In this document: in pieces, positions 44,035 through 56,480 of the stretch
Layout of the letters: every line of letters starts with the position of its first letter
Numbering within the stretch: the first letter of the stretch is position 1
From: Odontocerum albicorne
Lineage: Eukaryota; Arthropoda; Insecta; Trichoptera; Odontoceridae
Length of the DNA stretch: 64,000 nt
Reading direction: 5' to 3'
Assembly (NCBI GenBank): GCA_949825065.1
Contig: OX463846.1
Location: 7,211,366 to 7,275,365, forward strand
Position numbers and translations under genes: made by a program
The notes under the pieces: generated by a model
The model's input: the letters and a program-made list of their open reading frames with translations, nothing else
Database searches by the model: none
What the model was told of the DNA's origin: nothing

Positions 44035-44345
44035 AAAAACATTACAAAAATAAACTAAACTGAGTTAAATGTTATTAAGGTGGTGACTAATATCATACTG
44101 AGTACATAAAAATACATATTTGGTAAGAAAACTGCAGAAACCTTACCGAAAGAAGATGAACTACAATCAAACATTTATACGAGTAGATCTTCCAATATGT
44201 GAAAGTAATAAATTCGGCTTTAGGTAAAGCCCTTCGCATGTGAATAGTGTTCATATGCGTATAAAAATATTTTTTTATAAGATCTCTCAAAAATACTTGT
44301 ATTCAAGTGTTTCCTAAAGTTGCATACGCCACCTATATCTCTAAT
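44035..44345 (-). mobile_element. Unidentified repeat family X, copy 2
   Basis: Aligns with 28480-28810: AATTCGGCTTTAGG (44211), GTGTTCATATG (44247), TTTCCTAAAGTTGCATACGC (44311), ACTACAATCAAACATTTATA (44160). More decayed than copy 1; the frame is broken by several stops. Confidence 0.55.
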
Positions 44346-44799
44346 ACGTAGAGACTCGACCAGTAACGGCAAAACCTTGTCATAATATCCCGGTTGAATG
44401 GATCAATCGGGATATTATGACAATTAATTTATTCGATGAAGATCAGACCAATCAAAGTTCTGCTCCTCTTCAAATTAGCATTTATCAAATGCAGATTCAA
44501 AATAGGGTATACAATGCAGACATCATATCAAGGGACTTGCGTACAAAAATACGAAGTTTGAAATCAAACTTTTTCCGACAATGGTCAGGATCACGGTCGG
44601 GAATGGATTGATTTCAAAATTTGTTTTTGTAAAGTTTGTAGACATTTTAGAAACTAACATATATTCAACCCATGCAATATCAAGAATCGCAAACATTATG
44701 TTTTACAACAGCGTATTACTCGTAGTAATGTAATGGAGTGAAATATGGAAAATTGATGAAAGGTTTCTAGTAAATGCGTATACTGTGAAGAATGTGTGA
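44346..44799. other. Unclassified
   Basis: GTCATAATATCCCGGTTGAA at 44379 and ATCGGGATATTATGAC at 44406 form a short inverted repeat (arms GTCATAATATCCCG) around a ~12-nt loop. The 64-codon ORF starting within it (44417-44611) has no recognised domain. Confidence 0.4.
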
Positions 44800-45075
44800 T
44801 GTGTACGATGTATGACAGAGAAAGAAATGATATAATTAAAGATAAATGTGAGATATAAGTTGATGTATCAAAGAGGGGAGCAAAAAGAGCACAGTGAGGT
44901 GGTTTGAACATATTGAACGGATGAGTGACGAAAGGCTTACTAAATAAATTAACAATGAAACCATGAGTGGGGGTCATGGCAAAAAATGCCTGAAAAAATG
45001 TGTATTTAGACCAAGTGAAATTTCAAAAGAAATAAAGGCAATGAATAGGAAAAACAGAAAGACTGTATGAGATTT
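44800..45075 (+). pseudogene. LINE family C, ORF2 C-terminal remnant
   Basis: A plus-strand frame reads VRWFEHIERMSDERLTK, one stop, then TMSGGHGKKCLKKCVFRPSE and KEIKAMNRKNRKTV, matching the 'LRWFGHVERM-DERL-K-IY' block of insect endonuclease-reverse transcriptase LINEs. The upstream text KSTV fits 'R..LR'. Fragment only. Confidence 0.6.
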
Positions 45076-45194
45076 TTTTTTAAATATGATCATTATTGTT
45101 ATTTTTTACAATGCATACATAAAGCACTTCATTAACTAATTAGGCGTATTCCTGTCCTATGATAAAGAGGTTCAAAAAACATAAAATGAAACTA

Positions 45195-45715
45195 AATAAA
45201 CAGCCATAACTATTAAAGAAACATACATAACAGATAAATAGTTAAAAAACAGTCATAAGTATTAAAGAAACGTGTATAACAGTTATAAAGAGTAAAAAAA
45301 CTAAATAAATACATATACAGCAGTCACAAGTATTGGAAAAAATATGTGTAACAGTTATAAACAGTCAAAAAGCTAAACAAACACATACAGAACAGTCATA
45401 CGTATTAAATAAACAGATATAACAGTTATAAATATTAAAAAAAACTTAATAAACACATATATAATAGTCATAAGCAGTTCTTTTTTTGCAGTGGAGCGGC
45501 GCTCCACCACCTTTTTTACGGTTTACAAAAAGCTTGACAAGAAGTGAGCTCTGGCACCTTTTTTTTTTAAAAGCACTGGTCATAAGTATTAAAGAAACAT
45601 GTCTAACAGTTATAAACAGTCAAAAAACTAAATAAACACATATAGAGCAGTCATAACTATTAAAGAAACATATATGCCAGTTATAAACAGTCAAAAGTAT
45701 AAAAATGGATATGGA
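45195..45715. repeat. ~71-bp tandem array (about 7 units), interrupted
   Basis: Units contain CAGTCATAAGTATTAAAGAA, ACAGTTATAAACAGTCAAAA and CTAAATAAACACATAT. The phrase recurs at about 45201, 45250, 45321, 45393, 45466, 45579 and 45648. A hAT MITE interrupts it at 45475-45578. Confidence 0.85.
45475..45578. mobile_element. hAT-type MITE (104 bp) with 8-bp target duplication
   Basis: Flanked by GTCATAAG at 45467-45474 and 45579-45586, an 8-bp duplication of the array motif. Ends CAGTTCTTTTTTT and, reversed, CAGTGCTTTTAAAAA. Internal palindrome GTGGAGCGGCGCTCCAC at about 45497. An 8-bp target site and CAGTG ends are typical of hAT elements. Confidence 0.88.
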
Positions 45716-46719
45716 GAAAGCAAAAGAATTAAGCTGTGCTGTGAAAATTTAGAGCCTTGTCCTCTTTGCCTACCCCAAAAGAAGAATTGGGTCATGGTAT
45801 ATATATACTATATGTATTGTTGTAAAATAAATGTATTTGATTGTCTTGGTTATTTTCTTAAAATTTTGAACTAAAGATTTCTCGATCATTTATTCGAATA
45901 AAATAAATTATCATTTATTTATTTCTATTATTATAAAATTGTCACTAAAACAAAGTATTATAAGATGAAAAAAAGTAGAGAAAATAATACAATTAATGAT
46001 TTTTTTCTAATTTTCATTTTTCATATACCTGGCGGGTGTGAATACTTGAAAAAATATTCTAAACGGATCCTTATTAAGTATTGCATTCAACACTGCCCAG
46101 GCCCATGATGGAGACATATGGTGCACCGAGTTAGAGACACACCAGAACACCACGACGCCAGCATTGAACACACGATGGAGAAGAAGAAAATACTTTGAAT
46201 TTATTGGTTTAATACTCGTATTTAAATAATTTAATCAAACCAATTTGCAATAGATTTGATTAAACGTAAATTTTCGAAAAACCACGAAAAAGTTACGGCA
46301 ATCAGAAACCTGTCAACCCAAAACCAATTGTTTCCTAGTGAGTTGGGTCATGAAAATTTCTATTGGGTGAAGTTTTGTGAATTGGGTAATGAAAGTTAAA
46401 AGTATCTGGAAACGACCGAATTGAAATAGTCGAATTTTATTTATATTTAGAAATAGTGGGACGTATTAAGTTGATTTGTCAGGTTTTCAAAACTACATGA
46501 ATGTCCTCTCGTTCTCCATTCACAGTATCTTAAAATATGTGTTTTATCATAAGGCTTTGAGGCCTGGATATTCACTAAACAGTTACAAAAAGACTACTAG
46601 TGAAATGGAACGGGAAATGGACATATGAAATGAAAAAGGAACGAGTGAGTCAATGAACAGTTATTGATTGTGTACAAACATGCGTGCATACCATCTGATC
46701 GCTACCCTGCTGAGGTAGG
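45716..46719. other. Intergenic AT-rich, nothing firm
   Basis: The 66-codon ORF at 45674-45874 begins inside the tandem array. No other structure supported. Confidence 0.35.
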
Positions 46720-47000
46720 CAGAGAGAGCAAATCGCTAGACTTTTCTATTTCGACATCCGTATTTCACCTCATCTACACCCATACACCTCATACAGCTCC
46801 TACAATTTCTCAAACTTCTCGCGTTCCTTCTTTCAAAATATAATTAACTAGGTCCAACCATACCTTCCATGTTTTTTCTCTACCACGCCTTTTACTCATA
46901 TTTGCACGGTATATTTGTTTTATTGATATTTTTTCAATCATTCGTTCCACGTGCTCAAACCTTCTCAGCGTGCTCTTCTTTATCTTTTAAACTCATGAGC
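46720..47000 (-). pseudogene. LINE family C, ORF2 C-terminal remnant (best copy)
   Basis: A minus-strand frame is open from about 47000 to 46810. STLRRFEHVERMIEKISIKQ, then IYRANMSKRRGREKTWKVWL, then DLVNYILKEGTREV, followed by a stop and SSDLLSLPTSAG-like text. This gives the order of the C-terminal block clearly: 'LR-FEHVERM', 'IY', 'RRGRxxxxWLD-V'. The AGGTAGGCAGAGAGAG tail at 46715 also occurs at 58320 (AGGCAGAGAGGAC), so copies share the downstream region. Confidence 0.65.
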
Positions 47001-47119
47001 CTTTACTTTACATTCATCCCTAATCGCGTACTCGTCGTGTTTTTTTTAATAACTGAAATATTTAGCAAGTGGACCATGTAATGAGTCTAGATGATGAACG
47101 ATGGAGGAATAGTATGACT

Positions 47120-47290
47120 ATTTGGATACCCTAATCGAGAGGACGAAATTGAGGAACATCATGAGAAAAACCCCATTAACAAGATGGACAAAAAATATTG
47201 TAGTGGTGGCAGGAAGAATATGGTCACGTGAGACGACCGATAGAACGACGTGGAAACCTATGAAAGCCGTTCATGTTCACTGTTTGCTTG
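47120..47290 (+). pseudogene. LINE ORF2 C-terminal remnant
   Basis: The frame reads MRKTPLTRWTKNIVVVAGRI then WSRETTDRTTWKPMKAV, which matches 'RPPTRWTDDI--VAG-NW---AQDR--WK-LEEA', the last conserved segment of several LINE ORF2 proteins. Open for 81 codons; no 3' tail assigned. Confidence 0.6.
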
Positions 47291-47497
47291 AGAAACACTT
47301 AATTTTTACGTTTAATACTGCGTATGTTGTTTACCATATTACATCAAACGATAAGAAAATAGATTAAGTTTAAATATAGCATAATGACAACAGGAACAAT
47401 AAAACTCATACTTCCCTGTAAAGTGACTCTCTTATGCCTACAAAGTTTCATAGAGAGGCGTAAAAAATATTAATATTAAAAAAAAAACATTCGTTAA

Positions 47498-48122
47498 CGT
47501 TTCCTTTCCTGTGCTAAAAAAATCCGGCCGTTCCGGTGTTGTGTATTCAATACATATCAATACACATGTAAAAATGAACGATTTAAAATCGAAAAAATTA
47601 GAATATTCATAGCCAATCGTTTAAATTGATTAAATTTGAAGTCAAGAGTGATAATACTTGAAATGTAATTGCTAAAAACATGAAAAAAAATATCAGTCAA
47701 CATTCACAAAACGGGCAAAGCGACCACCTCTACCGAAAGCCGTTGACCTAACATACATACTAAGCGAGAGAAGCGAGCGAACTGAGATTATATTTTTTGC
47801 GTTCCCATATACCGAAGTAGAGTGAGAGTGAGACGTGAATAGCGTCGCTTCTCACCAATAGCAGTTTTTTTAGAATGAATATACATACGTCACACACTGG
47901 CACACGTTTGATTGCATTGGTGAATTTATTCCCGATTTTCACAAAATATCTCTGATGTGGCCGATAAGTGTTAATTATTATTAATAATATTTATTTTATT
48001 AAATGCGTATATATATTACGGAGGAATACCTAAAGTCTGAAACCAGTATTTATTATATTTATAAAGATATTAAAGTTTTTAAAATCAATGTGTGCTTGTT
48101 ACACATCACAGGGCAGGAATGG
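47498..48122. mobile_element. TTAA MITE, family 1, copy 4 (~625 bp), right end lost
   Basis: Same orientation as copy 3. The left end CGTTTCCTTTCCTGTGCTAA follows TTAA (47494-47497). The right end ACACATCACAGGGCAGGAAT stops short of its TTAA, where a 5'-truncated LINE begins. Subterminal TGTGTATTCAATACATATC is a slightly decayed palindrome. Confidence 0.85.
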
Positions 48123-48125
48123 GCA

Positions 48126-48590
48126 GAACTCGTTCGAGGAGCTGTGAGCTGTCCAGCATTACTACAAAGATTAGCGTTAAATGTTCCTAACAATTACACA
48201 AGACTGCGCCGGCAAGAACTGTTCTCAATAACATACGCAAGAACGGGTCTTCCAGCCGCTATGCCTGTTGGAAGGGCCTTACCTCTTCTGAACGGGACTG
48301 CTTCGGATATTGACATATTTCATATCACATTACCAAAAGCAAAAGTAAATTTTCTTCTTAGATTGAGCGCGTTAGAAAGCACTCATCAACATACCTAAAT
48401 GAGTGTGAATATATGGGTGTAATATGTTTGTGTGTATATACTCGTTTGTATGCATATGCATTATTTTTTATTTTATATAATTTTTTAACTTATTTTTTTT
48501 CCTCTATGTAATTTTTCTTCTTTTTTAATGTCTTGTATTTTCAAAGTGATTGGGCTAAGCCTGTTTTGAAAAAATAAATAAATAAATAAA
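48126..48590 (+). pseudogene. LINE family B, ORF2 C-terminus and 3' end
   Basis: The frame from about 48126 to 48396 encodes the last ~90 residues of ORF2: VSCPALLQRLALNVPNNYTR, RRQELFSITYARTGLPAAMP and ALESTHQHT at the end. It differs by only a few residues from 37770-38135, so both come from a recent family. A ~190-bp 3' UTR with TTGGGCTAAGCCTGTTTTGA is followed by AAATAAATAAATAAA (48572-48589). The apparent 131-codon ORF from 48003 begins inside the MITE and fuses it to the LINE by chance. Confidence 0.78.
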
Positions 48591-49352
48591 GTCGTTCCGT
48601 GCGCGAGTGGCACCGAGAACAATCTAAATTCATGATGGTGTAAATAATTCTGCGAATCATTAAACGAAATATGTCAATCAATAAACGGTTAGCTATTTTT
48701 TCCTTTAAAAATTCGTATATGTACACATATATGCTGGTATGTAAATATATTCTTACGCTTAAGGAGTAATATCCATTAAAAAATGTGGGACAGAGCCATG
48801 GAAAAATCCATATTCTTTGCAAAAATATATCTCTTTAAGATTCACTCAACTATCAAGAAATTCAAGATTCCTCTTAGCTTGCAAATAATCGAGTCATTCT
48901 CTAATCTACAGTACTTCGAACCAGTGAATTATAAAGAGATGATGATGCTCAACTAGTTCGATATGACCAATGGTATCAAATCAAATGAATCTAAAGAACG
49001 AATATTCGAACTTAGATAAAAACAATATTTTTCTCGAATAATTTCCCGGGGGTATACGAATACGTTTTGATCATACTTTTCTCTTAAAGAAAATAAATAG
49101 CTTACATTAGACGTACAATAAACAATTTAACTCATTGAACGAAACTTTATATTGCTTTTTAAAACTTGAGGAAATAAACTAGAATTAGAGATACGTTTTA
49201 TAAATTAGATATTTGCACAATGTAAGGTTAATGATTATGTCGTATAAGTTAAATAATTTTATATTTCCAATGTATACCAGAAAAGGTATTATGTGTTTAA
49301 GATTTTAACAGTTCACCGCTTTTGTATCAGACGTATGCGTCACATAGATTAA
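48591..49352. other. Intergenic AT-rich, nothing recognised
   Basis: No repeat or coding signal that I can support. Confidence 0.35.
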
Positions 49353-49354
49353 TA

Positions 49355-50123
49355 CAGTGAAACCCCGTTTTTACGTGCCCGGAATTCACGTTTTCCCGCT
49401 ATTTGCGTTCAATTTTTACAATCCCGTTTTATTTTAGTACATTTAGTACCCACTTTTACGTTTTTATTTCCCGCAATTTACGTTTGAAATATTTAAAATG
49501 CAAATCAATTTATAAACATATTTAATTTAATGCGCGACGATTTAAAGTATTTGAAATGAATATTAGGAAGCAGAAATATGTTGTTTCTATTTATAGACAT
49601 GTGTGCACCTGCAGCTGCAGCGCTTATGGTCAAGGTTACACGAGTCGTGTAATACGATGCAATTAGTGGGAAATTTAGCGAATCAGACAGGCAGACTGTA
49701 TAGGCAGGTCAATCTGTGCTTGTGTTTTAAACGTGTCGGCCGTGTACATAAAATTTCAATTGTCCTGTATTTCGTGTGTCAATTTACATTTTTTTCATTT
49801 CTTTTAATTTTTCGTTGAATCCCTTCAAATAATGTCTCAGCAAAGAAAAACATTATCAACTCAAGAGAAAAGGAAAATTCTCAAAAAACTGAATAAACAC
49901 GTTGGTTCACGTGTTTCGCTCGCGCGTGATTTGGGGACACCCATTACAACTTTGGCTACGATAATAAAAAATCGCAAATCGATTGAAAAAAAAAATTCGA
50001 TTTGCGTGATCATCGAAATAAAAAATCATTTTCAATTTTTTTTCTAGCCCCGAATCTACGTTTTCCCTTTAATTAGTTTTTTTTTATCAGTCCCTTCAAA
50101 AACGTAAAAACGGGGATTCACTG
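49355..50123 (+). mobile_element. Tigger/pogo-type element, deleted (769 bp)
   Basis: Inverted ends CAGTGAAACCCCGTTTTTAC at 49355 and, reversed, CAGTGAATCCCCGTTTTTAC at 50123, flanked by TA (49353-49354 and 50124-50125). It belongs to a different family from 10021-11137. Only the N-terminal part of a transposase gene remains. Confidence 0.88.
49832..50047 (+). pseudogene. Tigger transposase, N-terminal DNA-binding fragment
   Basis: Begins MSQQRKTLSTQEKRKILKKL and continues with VSLARDLGTPITTLATIIKN, the CENP-B/pogo helix-turn-helix that binds the element ends ('K...LT..EK..IL..L..G...VSLA.ELGI...TL.TI..N'). It is open for 71 codons, then runs into AT-rich sequence; the second half of the DNA-binding region and the DDE domain are deleted. 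Helix-turn-helix residues look intact. A host-captured role is possible in principle, but nothing in the context supports it. Confidence 0.82.
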
Positions 50124-50125
50124 TA

Positions 50126-50455
50126 GTTTCATTTATGTAATTGCCTGTGTAAACATCGTAAAATTATTACTTTATAACTGTACTTATTGTAATAAAATGT
50201 TCCTTATGCGTGGTCTTTGCAATGATCACTTTTCAGAGAGCTCATACGCGCGGAAAGCGCGTGGTGTGCATGGCATTAGCAAGCCGTGACGGCATACACG
50301 GGCGAATAAAGGGGCATACGATACGCAATGGGCTGCACAATGAACGGAAAATGAAAAAAAGTATATTCTCACCTACTGGAACGTTTTCTATGTTTTTATT
50401 TCGACAAACTTTTACCTGCCAAAGAGGAATCTCTTCACCCTGCACTTCATTGAAA
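50126..50455. other. Unclassified
   Basis: Contains a locally GC-richer stretch (50230-50340, with ACGCGCGGAAAGCGCGTGG, an inverted repeat). The overlapping 121-codon ORF at 50210-50575 lacks recognisable motifs. Confidence 0.3.
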
Positions 50456-50459
50456 ACGC

Positions 50460-50680
50460 AAGAAGTAAACCGGAATCTCCGAAGATTTAGCGGCAGCCAT
50501 CCACCTATTTTACAGTCTTTGTACCAGTGCTGTACAGCTTTTCTTTTTTCGCGCTATCCTTTACTATACTGTTAGACCAGTTAATAATAATACAAGACTC
50601 GCACTAGTATTGATGTGCTTCAAAAAGCGAATAAAAAAATCTTGACATTTTTTGTATTTTTCAAAGTATACGGATTTCTC
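50460..50680 (+). mobile_element. LINE family A, decayed fragment
   Basis: ACAAGACTCGCACTAGTATT at 50600, followed by GATGTGCTTCAAAAAGCGAA, aligns with GACTCGCTCCGTCCTTGGCA and ATGCTTTAAGGAGCGACTG of the copy at 36310. The upstream part matches weakly. No tail found. Confidence 0.45.
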
Positions 50681-51490
50681 CTGTTACATAATAACATTTT
50701 TTTAAATTCAGATGAAATAATACTAGGGAGAATTTTTCTCATAGTGCTAGGCGGAGCCGAGAATATATTCACTGCATCACTCAATTGGTTCAATATCTCT
50801 CAACCCACGATATGTGTTTAGCCGTCACATCACTCCTAACAGTTGGCACATAGAATTAGATATTGATTTCTTCCACGGTTGTAATTGTCGAGAATATAAC
50901 AACTAAGTGCCTCTAACGTTGCGAGATGGGAATCACATTAAAGCACTTTTAATATGAATAACACGATGCATTCTTGCCTTTTTACTTCGAAGCTTCTATG
51001 ATTACATACCGTCAAAGGTGTGCATATTAAAAAAAAACACCTTCGATTCTATACCATAAATAATTCAGGATTTTTTTACATTTGCTTTAGCATAATTTAG
51101 AATTTTACTTGGTCGAGATCCCAAACTTCCGAGACATATTCTAGTTTAGAACGAATTTATAAAGTAAACTAATTTTGCAAGTCTTTCATTGGCATATTGA
51201 GTGTTTTTCATTACCTTTCTTTCCAACCACACATCCCTTTTTCTGGCCACCGATAACTTGTCAAATTCGTATATATTTTTTTGTTTTCATTGTTGGCTGT
51301 TTTTTGTTTTTATTATTTTGATTTTGCGTAGTAAAACTATTGTACGAGTATATTTAATTAAAAAATATGTTTTCGATGCATTATTTGTTACCTGACTAGT
51401 CTACCTACAGTATTAGCAGGGGCGGTCAAGGTCTGAGTGAATGTGATTTAATGCAAGTAGTCGAACGCGTGAACATGTACGAGTACGTGT
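50681..51490. other. Intergenic AT-rich, nothing recognised
   Basis: No repeat or coding signal that I can support. Confidence 0.35.
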
Positions 51491-51494
51491 TAAA

Positions 51495-53071
<1,577 letters not shown>

Positions 53072-53158
<87 letters not shown>

Positions 53159-53168
53159 TATATATATA
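53072..53168. repeat. (TA)n microsatellite, right of mariner
   Basis: Continues the array at 51593, with one slipped unit near 53151. Runs into the assembly gap. Confidence 0.97.
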
Positions 53169-53368
53169 NNNNNNNNNNNNNNNNNNNNNNNNNNNNNNNN
53201 NNNNNNNNNNNNNNNNNNNNNNNNNNNNNNNNNNNNNNNNNNNNNNNNNNNNNNNNNNNNNNNNNNNNNNNNNNNNNNNNNNNNNNNNNNNNNNNNNNNN
53301 NNNNNNNNNNNNNNNNNNNNNNNNNNNNNNNNNNNNNNNNNNNNNNNNNNNNNNNNNNNNNNNNNNNN
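53169..53368. other. Assembly gap (200 N)
   Basis: Exactly 200 unknown bases, probably a placeholder length caused by the TA array and the tandem repeat on its far side. Confidence 0.99.
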
Positions 53369-53570
53369 GGCAATCTCACCGAGGTACTGCGAGATTGTCA
53401 TCCTCAGTGAGATACAGGCAATCTCACTGAGGTACTGTGAGATTGTCATCCTCAGTAAGATACAGGCAATCTCACTGAGGTACTGTGAGATTGTCATCCT
53501 CAGTGAGATATACAGGCAATCTCACTGAGGTACTGTGAAATTGTCATCCTCAGTGAGATACAGGCAAAAA
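53369..53570. repeat. 48-bp tandem repeat at the end of a foldback element
   Basis: About four units of GGCAATCTCACTGAGGTACT, GTGAGATTGTCATCCTCAGT, GAGATACA. Each unit holds the inverted pair CTCACTGAGG and CCTCAGTGAG. The start is hidden by the gap. Confidence 0.9.
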
Positions 53571-54029
53571 CCTAGTTTACTGGGGATACGACAAATGAAA
53601 GGCGACAAACCCTGATCCATTAAAAAAATGTATGTCCAAATTAAATTATCTGTTGGTTTTTCGCAAATTATGTATATTTCTTGTCATGTGTAATAATACA
53701 ATAAATAAATAAAAGTACAATATAATATATTCATATACACCGAAAGTGTAATATAATAAAACAATACATCTCGTTATATAAATGTTTGTTTCTTATAGCA
53801 TTAATAAAATTTAATGCTACTTGAACAAATAAATAAATATAGGTTTATTGGTAGCAACATATTTTTTAATTTATTTATTATTACACATGACAAGAAATAT
53901 ACATAATTTGCGAAAAAACAACAGGTAATTTAATTTGGACATACATTATTTTAATGGATCTGGGTTTGTCGCCTTTCATTTGTCGTATCCCCAGTAAACT
54001 AGGCTTTTGCCTGTATCTCACTGAGGATA
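53546..54029. mobile_element. Foldback-like element with ~154-bp inverted arms
   Basis: 53546-53698 and 53875-54029 are near-perfect inverted copies (TCAGTGAGATACAGGCAAAA, GGGGATACGACAAATGAAAG, TTCTTGTCATGTGTAATAAT) around a ~176-bp spacer. The outer end of the left arm is amplified as the 48-bp repeat, while the right arm has a single end. No ORF; the superfamily is unclear. Confidence 0.85.
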
Positions 54030-54121
54030 GTATCTACATATTTAAATACATTCCGAAAATTAAATACATAGTATCTACATATTTAAATACATTTCGAAAA
54101 TTAAATACATAGTATCTACAT
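54030..54121. repeat. 41-bp tandem repeat, left part
   Basis: TATCTACATATTTAAATACA starts at 54031, 54072 and 54113, giving a 41-bp step. It continues at 56481 after the hAT-like element. Confidence 0.9.
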
Positions 54122-56480
54122 TAGGGTGTCCCTTATTTGGTCAAAAAAAAAATTTTGCGAATTTTTTTGCTCTCACCCCCTAAATATTTTCCATTTGGTT
54201 TGATTTACTCAAAAACAAAATTTTATCTCAATAAGATGACGTTAACCCGTGCCGACTTGAGCGCCAAATTTGAATGTTAGGAATTATAGGTTTATTAGTT
54301 CTAAGTCAGTGTAAAAACTATTGATGAATGTATAATATCTAACTTTTTTTTAATTCAATGCATTTTTGCTCTTTAAATGCACTATGGTTTTTATGTATTC
54401 TTGTGGATACTTTCTTTTCAGTGTTTCTTTCTTAAAATCTGTGTATGGTCTACGATGTTCTTGAACACAACGCTACACAAATTGCTTTTGCTCCTCATCG
54501 ACTGTCAATAGTCCATGAAAATCTTGCATTAATTTAACATGTCATTCAACAGTCATTAACAGCTTTTAACTCGTTAACTATCATTTTAGCTTCTTAATAT
54601 GAAGTGTTGCTCATCCATGTTGAAGGATTTTCTTGAATAAAACTAGTATCCATCTTCAGGCGAGAGAACAGATCTCTGCTCTTAGTTGACACGAAGTCAT
54701 CTATTGTTTTGTCGGAAATGAAGATAATTTTAGTTTTTTTTGCAGTCTCCTCCCAAAAAATTACAAAGAGCTCTTTGAGTTTGCAGCAATCGCCTCTCAG
54801 TATTGGTTTATTTTATTTACTTTCATAGAAGTCTAACACTTCCTTAATTTCCGACTCGTTGAAAAATACTTCCACATTCTTTATGCCACTTTGAAAATTA
54901 TTTGCATTGACAGTTTTCCAGCTCTCCCTCAAATGTTTAAAAAGTGGTATGTCAGGACTGCTTATTACATCATGTACTTTGCATTCATACGCATCGTAAA
55001 AAAAGTTAATATACGAGTATATGATGACGGCACGGGAAAAACAATAACTCTCTGACCAATATTTTTTCAAGTAAGACACATGCCCACTTAAAACAGCCAA
55101 TGTTTGAGGCAGTTGTGTCGCTTTAGAGAATTTGTACATTGTCTGCTCTACCCCAATACGTTATTGCATCCCAAACAGCATTCGCTTGCTTTTTACCAGA
55201 AGCATTCTGTAATTTTGGAACGCCGATGAGCTGCTCACTGTCTCCAAATGTATCAACGATTGGAAGTCTTTCTTCTTTTGGGTCCCTGACATTTAATGCG
55301 GGCAACAATTTACTATCCCAATGAAAAGTAAGAATTGCAGGGATATTATTCTTGAAAGCCGATTTTATTATTTCAGAACGTTCTCTTCTCTTCTTCTGGC
55401 TGATTCGATGAATATAATATTTATTAATAGATAGCTCTTCGGTATTGTGGCCAAGTGTCTCTGCTGTCGCCTGAAGAATGTATACAGAATCTGTTACACT
55501 CAGCTAACATCTATCCAAAGCAGCCACTAATTTTGTAGTAATAAAATCAGTGGTACCTCTCCTCGCTGCATTCTGCATTGATGTACTCTCAAGACTCACC
55601 AACGTCGATTTCATCTGAACTTGAAAATGCATTATCTGAATCTTCAGATTATGGAAAAGGAGGTACACTAGAAGATGCTGCACATTGTTGTTTCTCTTAC
55701 CTTTTCTCTTTTTCTAATTTTCTTTGCCTCGCCCTTTTTTTCTTTATCCGCGAGTTTTCGGTCTACTTCTGATAGGTAGCCTTTACGTCCAGGCTCTCTC
55801 TGTTGAAGTAAAAACTTCCTTTCTTCTTCCAACTTTAATGTTTGTAGAGCATTGGCATGTGCAATATCAAATAAATTGTCCAAACTATTTATAAACTCCC
55901 CTTCACGGCGCTTAAAAAAATCTTTAGAATTTTTTGCATTTTTTTCAATTTTCTGCACTCCGAATGCAAGTTAATAAGTTTTTGTGAACAATTTTGAACA
56001 GATCTTGTCATAATTCTCGCTTTCTCCCAAAATATCACACACTCACGAACCACAAGATTAGCACTTACACTGAAACTTAATTTTACCTCCCGTATGTTAT
56101 AAAATAAAACTTCCAGCACTTGTCTATTTGTTGGTAACTTGTGCCGTGTTATTTGGTGTTTTAAATATCCTATTAAAACACACGTTCCCTGGCACTGCGT
56201 AATTGATGTGACATAATGTTATGGTAGCAAGCCATAAACACATGAAACACGCTTGATAACAGATAATGAACTGAATGCACTGCACGTGCCACGTACTAGA
56301 TACCTGACTTAGCGTGACAAGTTCGGCCATGTTCTTCGTGCGAGTTTGCGCTCAAGTCGGCACGGTTTATAATGCTTCGATCACAACAAAATTTTTTGTA
56401 GACATGTTTTAGAGTCATTCAAACAAAATTGGAGGGTGAGCGTTCAAAAACTTTGAAGTCGGAAAATAAGGGACACCCTA
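54122..56480 (-). mobile_element. hAT-like DNA transposon (2359 bp), decayed
   Basis: Identical 17-bp ends TAGGGTGTCCCTTATTT at 54122 and, reversed, at 56480, flanked by the 8-bp direct repeat ATCTACAT (54114-54121 and 56481-56488). It sits in a 41-bp tandem array. An 8-bp duplication and TAGGG ends fit the hAT superfamily. A transposase-like gene on the minus strand is broken by stops and frameshifts. Confidence 0.85.
54813..56330 (-). pseudogene. Transposase-like gene of the hAT-like element
   Basis: Minus-strand frames in order: an N-terminal region with NLVVRECVIFWEKARI (about 56060) and a coiled, charged stretch (55958-55668, EREKVRETTMCSIF at its end); a middle region VRDPKEERLPIVDTFGDSEQ and SGKKQANAVWDAITYWG (55308-55140); after one stop, SDTTASNIGCFKWACVLLEK (possible first catalytic aspartate) and FFPCRHHIYSYINFF (a C-x-x-H motif, known from hAT and related transposases); then SSPDIPLFKHLRESWKTVN and KEVLDFYESK near 54813. 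I recognise this order from unnamed arthropod proteins of the same type, from memory and without a family name. The third acidic residue was not located. No BED zinc finger was seen. The pieces need at least three frame changes, so it is non-functional. Confidence 0.7.

Noticed and set aside
48003..48398. 131-codon ORF apparently encoding a single protein
   Set aside because: The first ~40 codons belong to a TTAA MITE and the rest to a truncated LINE; the fusion is accidental.
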